Shown: positions 37,901-51,899 of the stretch, piece by piece
Position numbering within the stretch: position 1 is the stretch's first letter
Layout: each line of letters opens with the position of its first letter
Assembly (NCBI GenBank): GCA_033439795.1
Contig: JAUTDP010000003.1
Location: 1,798,001-1,862,000, forward strand
Direction of reading: 5' to 3'
From: Sordaria brevicollis
Lineage: Eukaryota > Ascomycota > Sordariomycetes > Sordariales > Sordariaceae
Length of the DNA stretch: 64,000 nucleotides
Translations under genes and position numbers: made by a program
The notes under the pieces: generated by a model
Databases searched by the model: none
What the model was told of the DNA's origin: nothing
The model's input: the letters and a program-made list of their open reading frames with translations, nothing else

Positions 37901-40900
37901 TCTTAATGAGGAGGATGGGGGCCGTAGCGGCGGATTAGGAGGGCCGGATAAATTTCTTTTAGAGATTGATATTAATCTATTTTTTAATTACGGCCGCTTC
38001 GATAGGCGTAATACATCGGAGCTTTATATTAGGCGGCTACTATCTTAGTAATAATTCGATTTTATAGTTATAAGCGCGATACGGCGGGACTTCTTCTACT
38101 AAGCGGGGAAGGAAAGCTTTAATATTCTTGTAGTATTTGGCTAGGACCTTGGCCTTGATTTCGTCGTCGGATTTAATAGGCTTATCGCTCTTTTCTAGGA
38201 AAATCTTTACGTCCTCCTCGGTGATTTTGGCAACGTAAATTTGTCTAAGGATTTCTTTATATACAGGAATATCCCAGCTAAAATCCCCTATCAAGTTTAA
38301 TATTCTCACTAAGGCGGCGGCTTCCTTGTCCTTATCGGAATTAGTATTACCAGCTATCGCATCGACGAACGGATAGATGGACGGCGGCAAAAGGTATTTA
38401 TATTACTCCCCCTTACCGTCTATAATATTATTTATTATATCTTTTATTAGCTCTTCGACGTCCGTTAATTCCGAGATCGCAAATAGCCGTTCTAACGCGG
38501 CGTAATTGGTGATTAGGGGCTTAAGGTTTTGCTTCTTATATATATAATTAAACGTAGTAGCGTTAAACTCCTTGATATTGGCCGCGTTGAGCGCGTTATT
38601 AACGCGTATAAAACGTCGTAGTCGCGTCGGGCGTGCCGTTCTAATAGAAATACGGCGGCTATTTAGGCGAATGTATAGCTCGTAAACCGTAGGGCTTTTG
38701 GTTTTGATAAGAAGGGCGGCCGTACCGGAAATTCTTTATACTTTAATCCCGGTTCGATTAGCGATTAGAGCCTTTACGGGGTTATTAGTACGGCGCAGAG
38801 AGTTATTATGTTATTTAATTTTAGGGATCGGGGAGGGAGCTAGGGTAGGTTTGTTTTCAGGGGTCGGGGAGGAGGGTAATAGCTTGGGGATCGGTATTGT
38901 TCGCGGGGTGGTTTAAAAAGCGGATTCCGGTCGTAAGGTTGTCCTAGGGGACTTAGGGAGCGGAGGCGGCGGCGGGGTTAAAGTCGGGGTATTTGGTCGT
39001 AATAGTAGGCGAATAGCTATTACTGTAATGCGATTGGTAAAGTTTTTGGGTGTGGTAGTCTATTTATTAAAAAAATTTAAGGGGAGGTAACGGCTACGGT
39101 ATTGGGTAAAGCGGACGGTATAGTTATTGTAATTAATTTTAGGTCGATAATATTGCATCTATAGGAAGCCGAGAATAACGGGGTGATTTTTAGAAATATT
39201 ATAAACGAGGAAGGTAATAATCTTTATATAAAGATTAATATAGAATTAGGCGCAGACTCCCTTAAAAATAATACCTTTAACGATATTATTAGTAAGGACT
39301 AATTTCTTTGGTCGTAAAAATTTAAAATGCGGGAGGTTATTTTTTTTTATAAATAAAGAATTTAAGAAGGCGTAAGCGGAATAACCGCTATTTATTAAGG
39401 CAATATAATAATCTTTACGCGATCCGGTATATACGTAAAATGATAAAAGTATTAAATTTGAAGATGCGGAATTATTTAAAGATTAAATTCGTATTTCCTC
39501 TAAATCCTTTAACCTATAGTTTAAAATTTGCTTCTTTGGTAGTATTAATTCGGGCCTTTATACGCAATTATATATAAAGGTTAAATATTTCCTTAATCGT
39601 TATAATATTCGCTATTAACAATTTGCTTAGCGGGTTAAGTAGGAGCCGGGTTAATAACCGGGGCGGGAGCCGGATTGGCGGCGGGGGCGTTAGCGCTACG
39701 AACGTTAGTAGTATTATTATTATTACTATTATTATTTTTACTGCGACCGCGGTTACCGTTACGACGGTTATTCTTATTAATAGGGCCCTAGGGACCGTAG
39801 TTGACGGAACGAAGGTAATCCTTAACTAAATGACCGGACTAGCCGTAGCGATGATAAAAGCTATTACGTATATACTAGTCTAATATATTAGGGTAAATAA
39901 TGCTAATAAGGTTAATAGCGTCGAAATCTATTTTATTACCGCTTTAATTAACGGTATGGTTATTAGGGTTAGAAACGGAATTAGAACCGCTAATAACGGA
40001 GTTAGAATTACTACTGGAATTAGTATTGGCGTTATTATTAGGGGCGCTATTGAGGATATTACGGGCTATACGGGCGCAGTAGTCGGTATTATCCTAAATA
40101 TAGGCGATTTTACGGTATATTTCCAACTATTTATCCTAAGCGTTATTAGTAGGGGGCTTGCAATGGGCGCCGGCGTTACGGATGCGTTTAGAGACTTTAT
40201 TCCTTAAGTACTCGACCTTTTAGGCTTTAATTAGGCCGTAAATAGTTATTAAGGACGTTAATTCTATTTCGAAATCGGTAAAGTTCTTATTAAATTGGTA
40301 GTACTCGGTTAAGCGACGTTAGGTATCCTACTTAATATTAACCGTTTCGAAACGCTTAATTAAATATTATATAAATTCGGCGCCTATTTTCTACTCCTAA
40401 GCGTCCTTATTATTCTCGGTTATAATAATTTCGATAAAATCGTTAATACTGGACTTGAGGTCGGGGCCGAATAGTATAATTATGCGTAGAATTTTCTAGC
40501 GTTCGTCTTAGAATAGTATCGGGTCGTAAATCTATTAAGTTTGAATAGCTATATATTAAGAGCGGAAGATACGAATACGTTTGGCGGGGTCCTTTTCGAA
40601 ACCAGTAAAGACGGGGGGGTCGGTGACTATTTGCTTATAAGTATTATTGATACCCGGAGCGGCGGGGTTGGGGTTACCGGGGTTGGAAAATATAGCGGCG
40701 GTTTGGGTGCTAAGTTTACTGTATTGGGTCTTAAGGTTAGAGTATTCCTTCTAAAGAGCGGCGTACAACGCTTAGAGGTTTTTAAGGTCGATAAAGATTA
40801 TATCGAATTAATTAGTAAGGTTGTTGTTCCGGTTACGGATAAATACGTAATCGTTGCGAAGGCGCTGGTAGGCGCGGCCGAGTAGTTGAGCGATAGACGC

Positions 40901-41240
40901 GAAAGCGGCTTTTCTAACAATTAAAGAAGCGTAGTCGAAGTGATCGTAGGGGATAAAACGGGGCTCCTTATCGTTACCGAAGTTTACGAAGATCTCCTTA
41001 GTATTTTCGTCGGAAGTAAATTCGTGGAGAGCGGCGCGGGTAACGTTAACGTCGGGAATTAAGTTATTACTACCGTTAGTAATATCGTACAAAGCTTCTA
41101 AAATAACGGCGTTATTAGGATTAGTAAAGTTGGTATTAAGAGCCGGAGCGTTAGGGAGAATATTCGACGTATTATTAGGGGAGAAAATTGCGGGGTCGTT
41201 ATCGCCGTTATAAAATATAGAGAGCGGTATAATTGGGATC
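34960..41240 (-). pseudogene. Element E gag-pol polyprotein (gypsy)
   Basis: Gag begins near 41240. An open 94-codon piece at 41092-40808 includes a conserved-looking FVNFGNDKEPRFIPYDHFDY segment. A CCHC box lies near 39870-39812 (FYHRYG-stop-SGHLVKDY). The piece at 38390-38040 is the linker before RT, ending in PPYRAYNYKIEL, the usual gypsy PHRPxDHxIxL segment. RT is at 37601-37371 with the catalytic YLDD intact (37580-37569), followed by the LDVDKYKFHTTRIKYLGLII pattern. RNase H and integrase follow down to about 35800; the integrase C-terminus (PSNIKYNPTFYVNKVKR) is at about 35390-35320. I saw no clear chromodomain. Stops and frameshifts break it into pieces. Confidence 0.88.
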
Positions 41241-41429
41241 GTTTAATTATTATAGGTCTTTTTATCTATTAGATATAAAGATTTTCCTTTATTCAACTAA
41301 ATAAAGGGATTTGATAATAAAGGAGATGCGTTGGTTTAACGGTTCGTATACGGTGAGCGGGAAATAGGCGACTTATTTTAAATAAAATGAAATTACGCGT
41401 AAACGCATTATTTTAAAGGTGTAATTAAT

Positions 41430-41736
41430 TATTATAGGGATAGTTAATATAAGGGTAGGTAGTAAATGTAGATATATATAATTGTATAGAGGAAGAAAGA
41501 GGAAAAGGAAGAAAGTATACGTAGGAGGCCCGCCCTTTATAGGGCGCGACGGGAACGCGCTAGTTACGCGCGGTTAGGTGATCCTAACCGTATAGGCGGT
41601 GAGTAGTGACGCAATATCCCGTACAGGCGGGACTATCCCGAGTATAGTAGTACGTCTTAGGAAGCGACCACTGTACGAGTACAAGTACGTGATGGTAATA
41701 TGCCAATTACGTGCAGTCACGGCTAGGCCTGTGACA
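41430..41736 (-). repeat. Element E 5' LTR (right copy, 307 bp)
   Basis: Starts TATTATAGGG and ends TGTGACA. The first half is RIP-mutated. The second half is better preserved than in the left copy (GCAGTCACGGCTAGGCCTGTGACA). Confidence 0.95.
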
Positions 41737-41989
41737 TATATACTTCCCTTCGAAATTAATAAAAGTTCCTACGAATTAATTTCGTATAAAAATAAAATAA
41801 TAACGAATAATAATAAAAAGTAACGAAATAAATATTAAGGAATATATTTATTTTAATTTCGGAGGTTGGTTTAAATTTAAATTTAGGCGTAATATTAATT
41901 TCGTCTTTAATTCGGGTTTTAATTCAAATTCTAATTCGATTTTATTTTCATTAAAAAAATACTAAGGGCCTTCGGACTTAACCGATTCC

Positions 41990-44900
41990 AACTCGATAAT
42001 AAATTCCTAATTTTATTCGCATTCTCTTTTAATATTTTAGCGGGTTTAAATTTACTTTACTTCTAATCTTCGCGTTTATTCTTATATAAAAAGTAGATAT
42101 TCGTTAATTTAAATTTCTTTAAAGACTTATAAACCGTTAATAGTATTAAAATTATCGAATTCTTCGTATTCTTTATTAGGATTAAGGAATATACCGTTTT
42201 AGCGAATAAATTTTTTAATATTTTTAAAAGAAATTAATTTTTTAAAACGAAATCCGTCCAATTACGCGTAATAATAAATATTCTTATTAATAATATTAAT
42301 AATTTTATAAAGACCTTTCTATTTATAATTTAGTTTCTTAATAATATTTATATTAATTCCCCGAATATTATTATAAATAAGGATAAAATTTCTAATATTA
42401 ATAGTAACGTTTTTCGGTCTTATTTTATAAAAATTAATAGAATTTCTTTGCGTAATAGCTTTTCTCCTAATATCGGCAACCTTCTCGGCTATTTATTAAA
42501 AGCGGTATTTAATATTATAATATATTTGAACGATAATGGCAATTAACTTATTTATTATATATTTTTCTAAATATTTTTCCTATTCGATTAGCTTCTAAAA
42601 TAAATAGTCGAATTTAATAGGAGTAATAGGATTATAGCTATAAATTAATTAAAAAGGAGTAAATCCGTAATTATTACGAATAATAATATAATTAATAAAA
42701 AGGATATAAGGGAATAAATCCTTCTATCCCTTATTAATTCCTTCTATTAGTTTAGTTAATACTATAATAATTACTAAATGCCCTTATTTATTAATTCTAT
42801 TAGCTCGGTAATTATAAAGCGTTATTCGTATTAACGGGATTTGGAAATTATTAAATATTTCGGTGAATTTTCTTTAAAATTCGGAATTATTATCGATAAA
42901 AATATTAAAAGGATATCCCTAATATAAAAATACTTCCCAAAGGAAAATAATAATATATTTCGACGTTAATACTAAAAAAATTTTTACTTTTATATAATTC
43001 GTTAAATTATTTCTAATTTTAATTAATATTTATTATTTTCCCTTTTTACCTAGCAAATATTAAACGTTTAAAATCTACCGGCCAAAAGGTTAAGGAATTA
43101 GAAATAACTATCTATACTTATCTTTATAACGTTTAAGAGCGTATATTTAATAAATAATATAATTACGGATTATATCTTTAACCTAAATATATATTCTATA
43201 TTAATAATAATATTTAATAATCCGTTTATAAATTCCTTCCCTTCCTTAATAGCCAGCTTCGTTATAATAATATTATATAATCAATTCCTATTATATTTTA
43301 TCGTCAATTAAAAAACGAAAGTAAATACGCTTATAAATTATTCGTAATTAAAACCTTTAATAATAAACGAAATATTTAAGGGCGTTTTTTTTAAAAATTT
43401 ACTGTATAGTAAATATTTTATTATATTGTACGGGAATGCGGAGCGAAAGTAAATAATGAATTATATTTTCCGAATAATTAAAATATTCGTTAAATAAAAT
43501 CTATTCCCCTTCTATATATTTTTCGGCAAAAAGATAATAAATTTAAGCGTCGATAAAGTCGTTAATATTTTCCTTAAAGCATTTTTCTTCCAAATTACTT
43601 TTTCTAAAGGGTTTCCGGAAAAGGCCGTTAATTACGGTATTTTTAGTTCTAGGGATATACTTTATATTAAAATCGAAATATTTTATCTAAATAATTTACC
43701 GTATAAGAAGGGTATTAAAAATATCGCTTACCGCGCCGTTAAATTAATAAATAAGGATTTAAATATCTATTTTAATAATAAAATACGCTCCGAAAAATTA
43801 ATGTCTTAATCGTTTAAAAGTATAAAATAGACTACGAAACTTTCGTTTAGTAGTATTATAACGAATTTCGGCTAATAACTAAATACTATTTTTAAACCTA
43901 TAAAGATATCGCTTTTTATCGAGGCTAAATTATTTAATAACCGCTCCCTATCCTTTAATATAAGTATTGGTAACGAAATAAATAATTATTTCGCTATTAT
44001 CGTAAACGAGGATTATAAGGATTAGAGTAATAATAATTTTGTATTAAAAATATTTTATAGTAAATTATTAATTTTCTATCTATATTAATTCAACTCCCTT
44101 CTTTATAATAGTGTATAACGGGATAGTAATAATTCTAAAATCTTTAATCCAAATCCGGTAATAACTAACGATGTTTAGAAAAGTTCGAAATTCTTTAAAT
44201 TCTTTTCCTCGGGGTTTAACTTTTCTAACAATATAATAAATCTATTCGCGAATCTTTCTAACTTTAATTTTATTTAAAAATTTACCTTTAAAATTATAAA
44301 TATAACCGACTAAAATTATTTCTCGTTTATATTATTAGGACTTAGTTATAATAATTATTCCGCTAGTAAATTTAACGTTTAATAATATTCTATCAATATT
44401 AATAAAATATTCGTAAATAAAGCGTCGAATTCCTTTATTATTAATTAATTCGTCGTTATACCGGCTTTTTAAGCCTTTAATATAAATATCGTTAAAATAA
44501 AGTTAATATACTTTAAGGATTAAATCGTAAAGGATTCTAATTATTACCTTTATAAATTAAGTAATTAAATTAATTCCTCCTTAAAGTAACGTTATTATAC
44601 GGAGTAAATTAAAAGGTATTAAAAATATCGTTAAATCCCGACTTTCCTTATTAAATTAAACTTTATTGTATTCTAAGAATAAATTTAATAAAAAAAGAAT
44701 TTCGCACTTAATAAAATTTTCGCTAAAAAGTTCGTACTTTAGGGGTATATTAATATTACGGATAATTACTTTATTAATTTTTTAAACGTTATTAATCAAC
44801 CGGAATTTTCTATCCTTCTTTTAAACGAAAAACTAATTATTCCAATAAAAAGTATAGCTTTCTTCTAGAATTCCGTATTAAATACGTTCTTTAAACAAAT

Positions 44901-47900
44901 TATAAACTTTTTTATATAAAGTTTATAGAATAGGAATTACTTTCGTTTATTAAATTAAATAGGTAACCGTTTTAATCTTCTATTTTTCTATTATATTTTT
45001 ATAAATAAAATTATATTTAGAAAATTCCTAAATAAGGGCCTTTTTATAATTGAAGAGTATATAAATAAAAAGTTTAATTTCAATTTCGTTAAATAATTCG
45101 TTCTTCTCTAAAATCTATTAAAATCTTTTAAGCGTTAATTAAAAACCTTTAATTAATTCCGTAAATTGTAGAATAATATATTTATCCTATTTAAATAAAA
45201 AGTTATCTAATTATTTTTAAATTTTATACCGGATTTCTTCGAATTTCCGTTTCTTCTAATTAAAATTATTACCGGATTTAAAACTATTCAAAGGCGTATT
45301 ATCGACTAATTTCATCTTTTAAACGATTCTTTTATACAAGGTATTAATTTAAATAAATAGAAAAGAACTTCGTAGTAATGTAAAAGAAAATAAATTAGCG
45401 AAGGATAGAATATCCTTTATTTTTTTAAATTTCGGGACCTTCTTCCCTTAATCCTTAATATTCTTAATTATTAATTTTCGTAATTCCCGAAAAAAGCTTT
45501 TACGGATTTTTTTCCTTATTCGGTCTTATACCGCTCTACCTTCCAATTACTATTTTACTAGCAACTAATTCTCCGGAGGATTATTTATATTCTTCCTCCA
45601 ATATTTCAAATTAACTTCTCTAATTAATCGAAAATAATCGGATAATACTTCCTCGTTATACCTTTTATTATATAATAAAGCGATAATAGCATCCGCAATT
45701 TCCTCTCCCAAAGAAAAATAATTCTTATTATCTTTATTAACTTTAATACCTTTTATAAATCTTTTATTATTTTCCTCTAAATTTATTTCAATAAATTTAT
45801 AAAGCGATTTATTCATTAGAATAGATTCCTAAATATTATTTACAATAATAGGGCAAATAATTACAATAAGGGAATTAAATTTATTACCCGAAAGCGTTTA
45901 TTTACTCTTTAATAACGAAGAGAATATTAATTCTTATTCCTCCTATAATAAAATAAATATAAACGGTTCCGACGTTAATATAATCTATTATAACGCTAAT
46001 ATTTTTAATAAACGGAAAATTAAATAAAATTTCGTAACGAGGGAATTAATTCCGAATAATTATAAAATATACCTTCCGACTTTTATCGAATAAAAAAATA
46101 TCCTTTACTATTTTACCTTTAAATTATACCCTTCCGCTATTAGAATTAATATTAGTAATCGTATAATTTATATTACTAAGATTAAATTTATCGACTAAAT
46201 TAGTAAATATAATATTAATTTCCGTACCGCTATCCAAAAGAGCCGTAACTTTCTCGCTACTTTTAAATTTAATACTAACTATCAACGTAAAAAGGTTCTA
46301 CATACGCGTAACTTCCTTATTAAATAGTAATTTTTCGCTATAAAATATAATTTAAAAATCTTCCTTATAAATTCGAATTAATTCGTTTTTAAATACCGTC
46401 TTAGAATCTACGATTTAATAATAGGATTAATATATTTATATAACGAGGATATTATTAAACCTCTTTTTCTAATCCTTATATAAAGGCTCTTTAAATATTA
46501 TAATAACGGTATTAATTTATAAATTATATAGGCGGAATTAATTAACTTTTAAATTATTATCCTTAATAGCGTTACCGTTGTATATTAATTAAAGGGCTTC
46601 TTTAAAAGCCTTTTAATAATATTTAAAGTTAATTAATTCTTTAAATAATTAACCGGATTCGGGAGTAACCGTAATTATATCTTCGAAAGTAATTTATAAT
46701 TTAATACCTATAATTTTATTAATAATCGGGCAATTCTCCTTAATCTAAATAATTTTATAATTTATATAATCTTTAAAATTATTAAAATCCTTAAATTTAA
46801 AAACGGATTTATTAATTAAAAGTTTCTAAATTTCAATTAAAAATTCGTCTATAGGTTTTAACGATTTAGCGGCGGCGGTAAAAATTAATTCTAATTAAAG
46901 AGCTGGCTTAAATATAATTTTAATTACCGCTATTCGTACGTCTTTTTAATCCGTTATATCCTTTATATAAGGGTTAAAATCTAGCCTTCTTATAGGTAGT
47001 AATTGTAACCTCTCCTTTCGATTTATATTAAAAAGGGGTTTATAAAAAATTATTAATTTTCTCCGCGTTTAAATAAGCGTAATAATAATTTCCTTTATTA
47101 TAATTTATTTTAAAATTTAAGATATTAAGAAAGACTTTTAAATAAAAGGAAGAAAAGACGCTAAATATAGACCAATTAAATTACAATTAATTTAGAGAAA
47201 TAATTCGTTAATTAAAATTATATTATTCTAAAAATTAACTCGGCGACGATTTTAAATTTTTCGCTACTTTTATTAATATTCTAATTCTAAAAGATTAAAA
47301 TTAGGGGTAAACCCATTAAAATAAATTTCAATTTCTTATTCCCGGAATTTATTATATTTAAAGTATTCGTTATAGTAAATTATACGGGATTTGAATATAT
47401 TTTTAAAGTAATTTATATAAGAAGTAATAAAAACTATATTACTCGGGATATACTATACCAATTTAATATTACTTCTTAAATAGAATTACTACCGGCGGCT
47501 TTATTCTTTATTAGCTTTAATTTAATAAATCTATCCCTTATTTATATAATAATCCTTATCCTTATATTAATATTAAATATAATTAAATTATTTATACTAA
47601 TAGTAAGTTATATTTTCCGTTAGTTAAATTTATTTAATCGATTATATTATTATAATATTGACTTAAGGAATATAATTACTCCTAAAGAAATTTCGGAAAC
47701 GATTTTCAAAATTCTTAACTTACTAGTTCGCTACTTTAGTATAAATAATTTATATATTTTAAAAGCTCTTAATTAAAGCGTTTATAATAATAGGTTCCTT
47801 AATAATTTTTTATTTAACGATCGTAGTCTTCTTTTTATTAAAATCCTTTTTACTACTAGAAGTTTTAGTTTTAATAGTAGTAATCTTCTTTATTACTTTA

Positions 47901-48650
47901 TTATTTTTATTGCTATTACTATCGTTAAAGGAATTAAAAGAATTATTAGAATTAGAGTTGGAATTGTTATCTTCCTTTCGATAGTAAGTAATAATCTAAT
48001 TAGAAAGCTTCGTAGAAAAATTAATCTACGTTATTTTAAAAAACTCATCTTCATCCTTACCGAAATAAGTAATAAAATTAATATAATAGCGGTGAAATAA
48101 TTTCTTATAAAAGCGTTTAATTATTAACCTTTCGATAATTTCTTAATTAATTTACTTTTACCGAATTAATAATTAATAATATTTAAAAATAGTATTATTA
48201 ACGGCTTTTTTATTATTTTCGATACGCTTGCGGTAAAAATCCTAAAGCTTATTTACATTAGAATTTATTTACTCTGGGTCGTAGGTATAATAAATAATAT
48301 AGAATTTATTATAAAACTTTACTTACGTAATGGGCTCGTTCTTTTTTTTAATAGAACGGATAATACCCTTAGTAATATTTCGGGATTAGGGTTTATACTA
48401 TTAATACTATATATTAATCTTTTCTTCGTTATTACGCTATTTAACGAAATTCGTTCTATCTTCGAAATTTAGGAAGAATTTAATAATATTCTTATTTTTA
48501 AACTTCTTCTTAGGATTAAAGTCCTTCGAAGAATATATAAGGAATATCGTAATCGTTTAATTTAAAATAGGGTTAAAGTTCTATTATTAATCCTAATTAT
48601 TATTATCTTTATTTTCGGGATGAATTTAATAATTAAAAACTTAATTAAAG
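41990..48650 (-). pseudogene. Element D gag-pol polyprotein (gypsy)
   Basis: Minus-strand motifs in order: gag with no clear knuckle (48650-46400); an aspartic protease with the active-site LLDSGTE intact at 46249-46230; a linker with an open 83-codon piece at 45816-45565; RT at about 44820-44200 starting KKDRKFRLINN and with YFND at 44499-44488 in place of a YxDD/FLDD motif, followed by IYIKG; RNase H; and integrase at about 43200-42060, ending in an LDGYRFKK segment typical of the integrase C-terminus. The FxDDIxIKG form belongs to a gypsy lineage distinct from A, B, C and E. Stops are RIP-type throughout. The true gag start was not found. Confidence 0.85.
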
Positions 48651-49646
48651 TTTATTGTATTTAAGGGGGAAGAGGGTAAAAAACGTATAAAAAATATAAG
48701 GGGAAATAAATAAAGAAGCGAAGAAATAAGTACGGAAAAGGGATTAATAAATATAATAGGTAAATTAATTATTAATTAAGAGTTATTATAAATAGAAATT
48801 ATTAATTTTAATATTAATATCGACGAATATCCTATTAGTTTATTATTAATAAGGAATATAAAATAGTAAAAAGTATTTAGGGGGAACCTTTTATTAAATA
48901 AACGCTAATATAAAATACCGCTATATTTTTATACGAAATTTAGCCCTTTATTAGTAAAGGATAAATTGTACCTTAATTAATATCGGATAATATAATATAT
49001 ATTAGATTTAATTAAATAAATTACTATATATTAGCGTAAGGGGGTTTAAAGCCGTTAAATAAATATATTATATCTTAAAAGTTCCGACGACGCGTATTAA
49101 AATAAAGTTCTTAAAATTATTAAATAAGTATTTTATATACTCGAAACCCCGGCGCCGGTTATTATTCGCTTATATATACCCTATTGTCGGACTTACGTAA
49201 AATGTTAATTTAATATTAAAATCGGGGTAAGGTTTCTAATTTAATAATATTTATTTTAATTATCGGCTTCGGAGTTAGGAATTTATTATTAAATCCTCGG
49301 TTAATCGGTTATCGTTCGCTTAATATCGAAAATTATAAATCTTCTAGGTTTATAATCTATTCCTAATTTAATTTCTAAGGACGCTTTTACAATATATAAT
49401 AGCCAATATTAAGAAGGTTATAATTGCGTTTATATTTATCCTATATATTACTTTATTTCTATAATAAATCCCGCGGTATATTTAGGATAATATATTTTTA
49501 ATTTTATTTTAATATTTATTCTCTATTATTCTTTTCTTATAACCGACGGATTACCAAAATTCCTAATTTTATCGTTTTAAAGTATTGAATCCGCTTTAAC
49601 TAATTTAGCTAGAAATTTAAAATTTAATTTCGTCCTTATTACTATT
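48651..49646 (-). other. Element D leader between gag and 5' LTR
   Basis: About 1 kb of heavily RIP-mutated sequence upstream of gag in the minus orientation. No conserved coding frame or primer-binding site could be read. Confidence 0.45.
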
Positions 49647-50269
49647 TAAAATAGGGAAGAAAAACAACCCTAAATAACTACTACTACTATAATAATTGGG
49701 AAAGGAACTATATTAAAAACTTCTAATAAGATTAAAAGAATAGAGAGAAGAGTAGATTTATAAGGGAGAAAGGAGTAATCTAATAGTAGGAACATCTTTT
49801 TCGACTTAATTGTATCTTTTCTTTTACCTATTATAGAGGTAAGGTTAGGAAGTTTCAAAAACTTAATTAAGGAGCTAATTTTCACCAAATTAAAGAAGAT
49901 TTTTATTTCAAAGATTGAATAAAGTCTAATTATTATTCTAGTAAAAATTGCCTAACCTTCCTTCTTTTCTTTCTAATTACCCTTCTTTCCTTTTATTCCT
50001 TTAGAACTTTCCTTCTTTCTATATAAAAGTCCGAAATTTATTCCATAGCCTTCTTTCTTAATCTACTCAATATACCACTATTATACTTCCTTCAAATCAA
50101 CTTATTATAATATATCCTTATCTTGTACCTCTTTTCTTAGATTATGATTAGGGAAAATCCCTGGAAGAATTCCTCTAGAATGAAAAACTACGAAAAATTT
50201 TCGAAAAAATTCGGAAAAAATCTGCTGTCTAGCCGTATACCCTTGTACCTGTTTATCCGCCCCATCTTA
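49647..50269 (-). repeat. Element D 5' LTR (right copy, 623 bp)
   Basis: Starts TAAAATAGGG and ends CCCCATCTTA. Its first 250 bases are more mutated, and its last 200 bases less mutated (CTGCTGTCTAGCCGTATACC), than in the left copy. Followed by TSD GTAT. Confidence 0.95.
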
Positions 50270-50273
50270 GTAT

Positions 50274-51560
50274 ATATTAAGATACTTTAATAAAAAAGGT
50301 ATTATTATAATATTCTTTCGGTATTTTTATTAACTTTTCTTTAACTTTTACGTCCGGTAATTCTTCTATAATTATTATATTTACGGTTTTATAAAGGTTT
50401 AGAAAAAATAGAAGAAAAGCTTTTTACGCCTATTATTAATCCTAAAATAATTTAATAAAAATATATAAATAAATTGTATTATTAATTTTCTAAAATTTAA
50501 TAATAATATTTATTTTTAAATTATAAAGGATAAATTTAATAAAATTATATTCTTTAAATTTATACCCTTTATAGAAATTAAATTTTACGCCGAACATTTC
50601 CTTTAATATTTTATTTATTATTATAATTTTTTAAAATTTATCGTTAATAATTGTAATTTTAATTAAATTAACCGTTTTTAGGCTAAATTATACGAATTTT
50701 TAGGTATTAAGCGTTTATTTAATACTATTTATTATTTATAAATTAATAGAGGCCCAAAATATATAAACTAAGAAATTTATACCTATTTATATATAATCGT
50801 TAATTATATTTAAAATAATTAGAATAAATAATACTTTATAGCGTAATTAATTATTAATAGCCGGATTAATACTTTAATAGGTATATTTCTATTCTTTACT
50901 ATTTATAAATTTAACCCCGAATTCCCAATTTCCGTAATCGAAGACCCCTTCGATCGTTAACTTTTACTTTTATTTTTTAAAAAGTAGGTTTAGGAATTCG
51001 TTAAAAAATTATAATAAATTACGGACTTATATTAAATTATTATAACGGCTATTATTTAAGAATAAAAGAAATTCGCTAATTATAATCGGTAATTTACGGA
51101 ACGCTTCGTAATCGGGGATAAAGTTTAATTTAATTTTAAAAATTATATTACCGATTGCCTAAAAAAGAAATTCGATTAATTTTATACGAAATATACCGTT
51201 TTAAAAGTATTATTTCCCTATATAATCGAATTATTTAAGCTTCTCTACGTTATTTATAATATTTTTTACGTCGATTTCCTATATAAAATTGCTAATAACC
51301 TTTTCTTTAAATAGAAATTTATTAACGAATAACTTTTAATTATTAAAATTAAAGGAGAATCGGAATATTAAATAAAAGAGATTCTCTACGTTAATATTAT
51401 TAAAAAGAAAGGAAACTTAATAAAAAAAATTTTAATTAAATAGAAAGGATATTAGGATTTAATATAAAAGCCGTTAGAGAATTTTAAAAATATTATCGCC
51501 TTAAACGAATTCGAAATTCGATATAGCTTAATCGTAAGTAATAATGGCCTAATTGATTAA
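50274..51560 (+). pseudogene. Element C integrase and chromodomain-like end
   Basis: Resumes the C pol frame after D. At about 50460-50830 the integrase core is readable: INRGPKYIN is at about 50738-50764, where intact copies carry a GP motif. At about 51360-51530 a chromodomain-like segment (KEILYVNII...KGY...KPLENF) closely parallels that of B. Multiple RIP-type stops. Confidence 0.8.
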
Positions 51561-51899
51561 TATATTAAAAAATTTTTATAAAAAGTTATAAATAGGGCGA
51601 AATATATTACGAGTAGAATAAAGGATTTTCAAATACGGATTAGAATAAATAATAAATTAATTAGGACGGGGCCTTAGCGAAATTAATAATTAATTTAATT
51701 TAAATACCTTTTATTAAATTATTTTTTAATATTTTTAATATAAATTCTTTAATAACGGTTTCTTCCTTTTTATAATTAGATATATAAATATTAATGAAAT
51801 TATAAACGTTTAGAAACTTATAAACGTAGTAGTAAAAAGTAAAAAGCGTAAAATAATAATTCTCCGGGCGTAAAAACCCAACGGTAATAGAAGAAGAGG

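Larger units (their letters stand above)
34548..41736 (-). mobile_element. Element E: Ty3/gypsy retrotransposon inside element D
   Basis: Two 307-bp LTRs (34548-34854 and 41430-41736), flanked by TSD TATAT at 34543-34547 and 41737-41741; LTR ends TGTCACAGGG (TG to TA here) ... TGTGACA. Total 7,189 bp. The minus strand encodes gag (with zinc-knuckle), protease/RT linker, RT with an intact YLDD, RNase H and integrase. Composition is noticeably less AT-rich than in D, and several open pieces of 76-116 codons remain, so E is one of the two most recent insertions. Confidence 0.95.
29539..50269 (-). mobile_element. Element D: large Ty3/gypsy retrotransposon, host of E
   Basis: Bounded by 623-bp LTRs (29539-30161 and 49647-50269). 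Their ends are mutually inverted (TGAAATGGGG ... CCCTATTTCA), and they are flanked by a 4-bp TSD GTAT (29535-29538 and 50270-50273). Own length without E is about 13.5 kb, long for a gypsy element. The minus strand encodes gag, protease, RT, RNase H and integrase (about 48650 down to 41990). The remaining 4.4 kb between integrase and the 3' (left) LTR carries a long + strand frame. Inserted into element C between RNase H and integrase. Confidence 0.93.
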
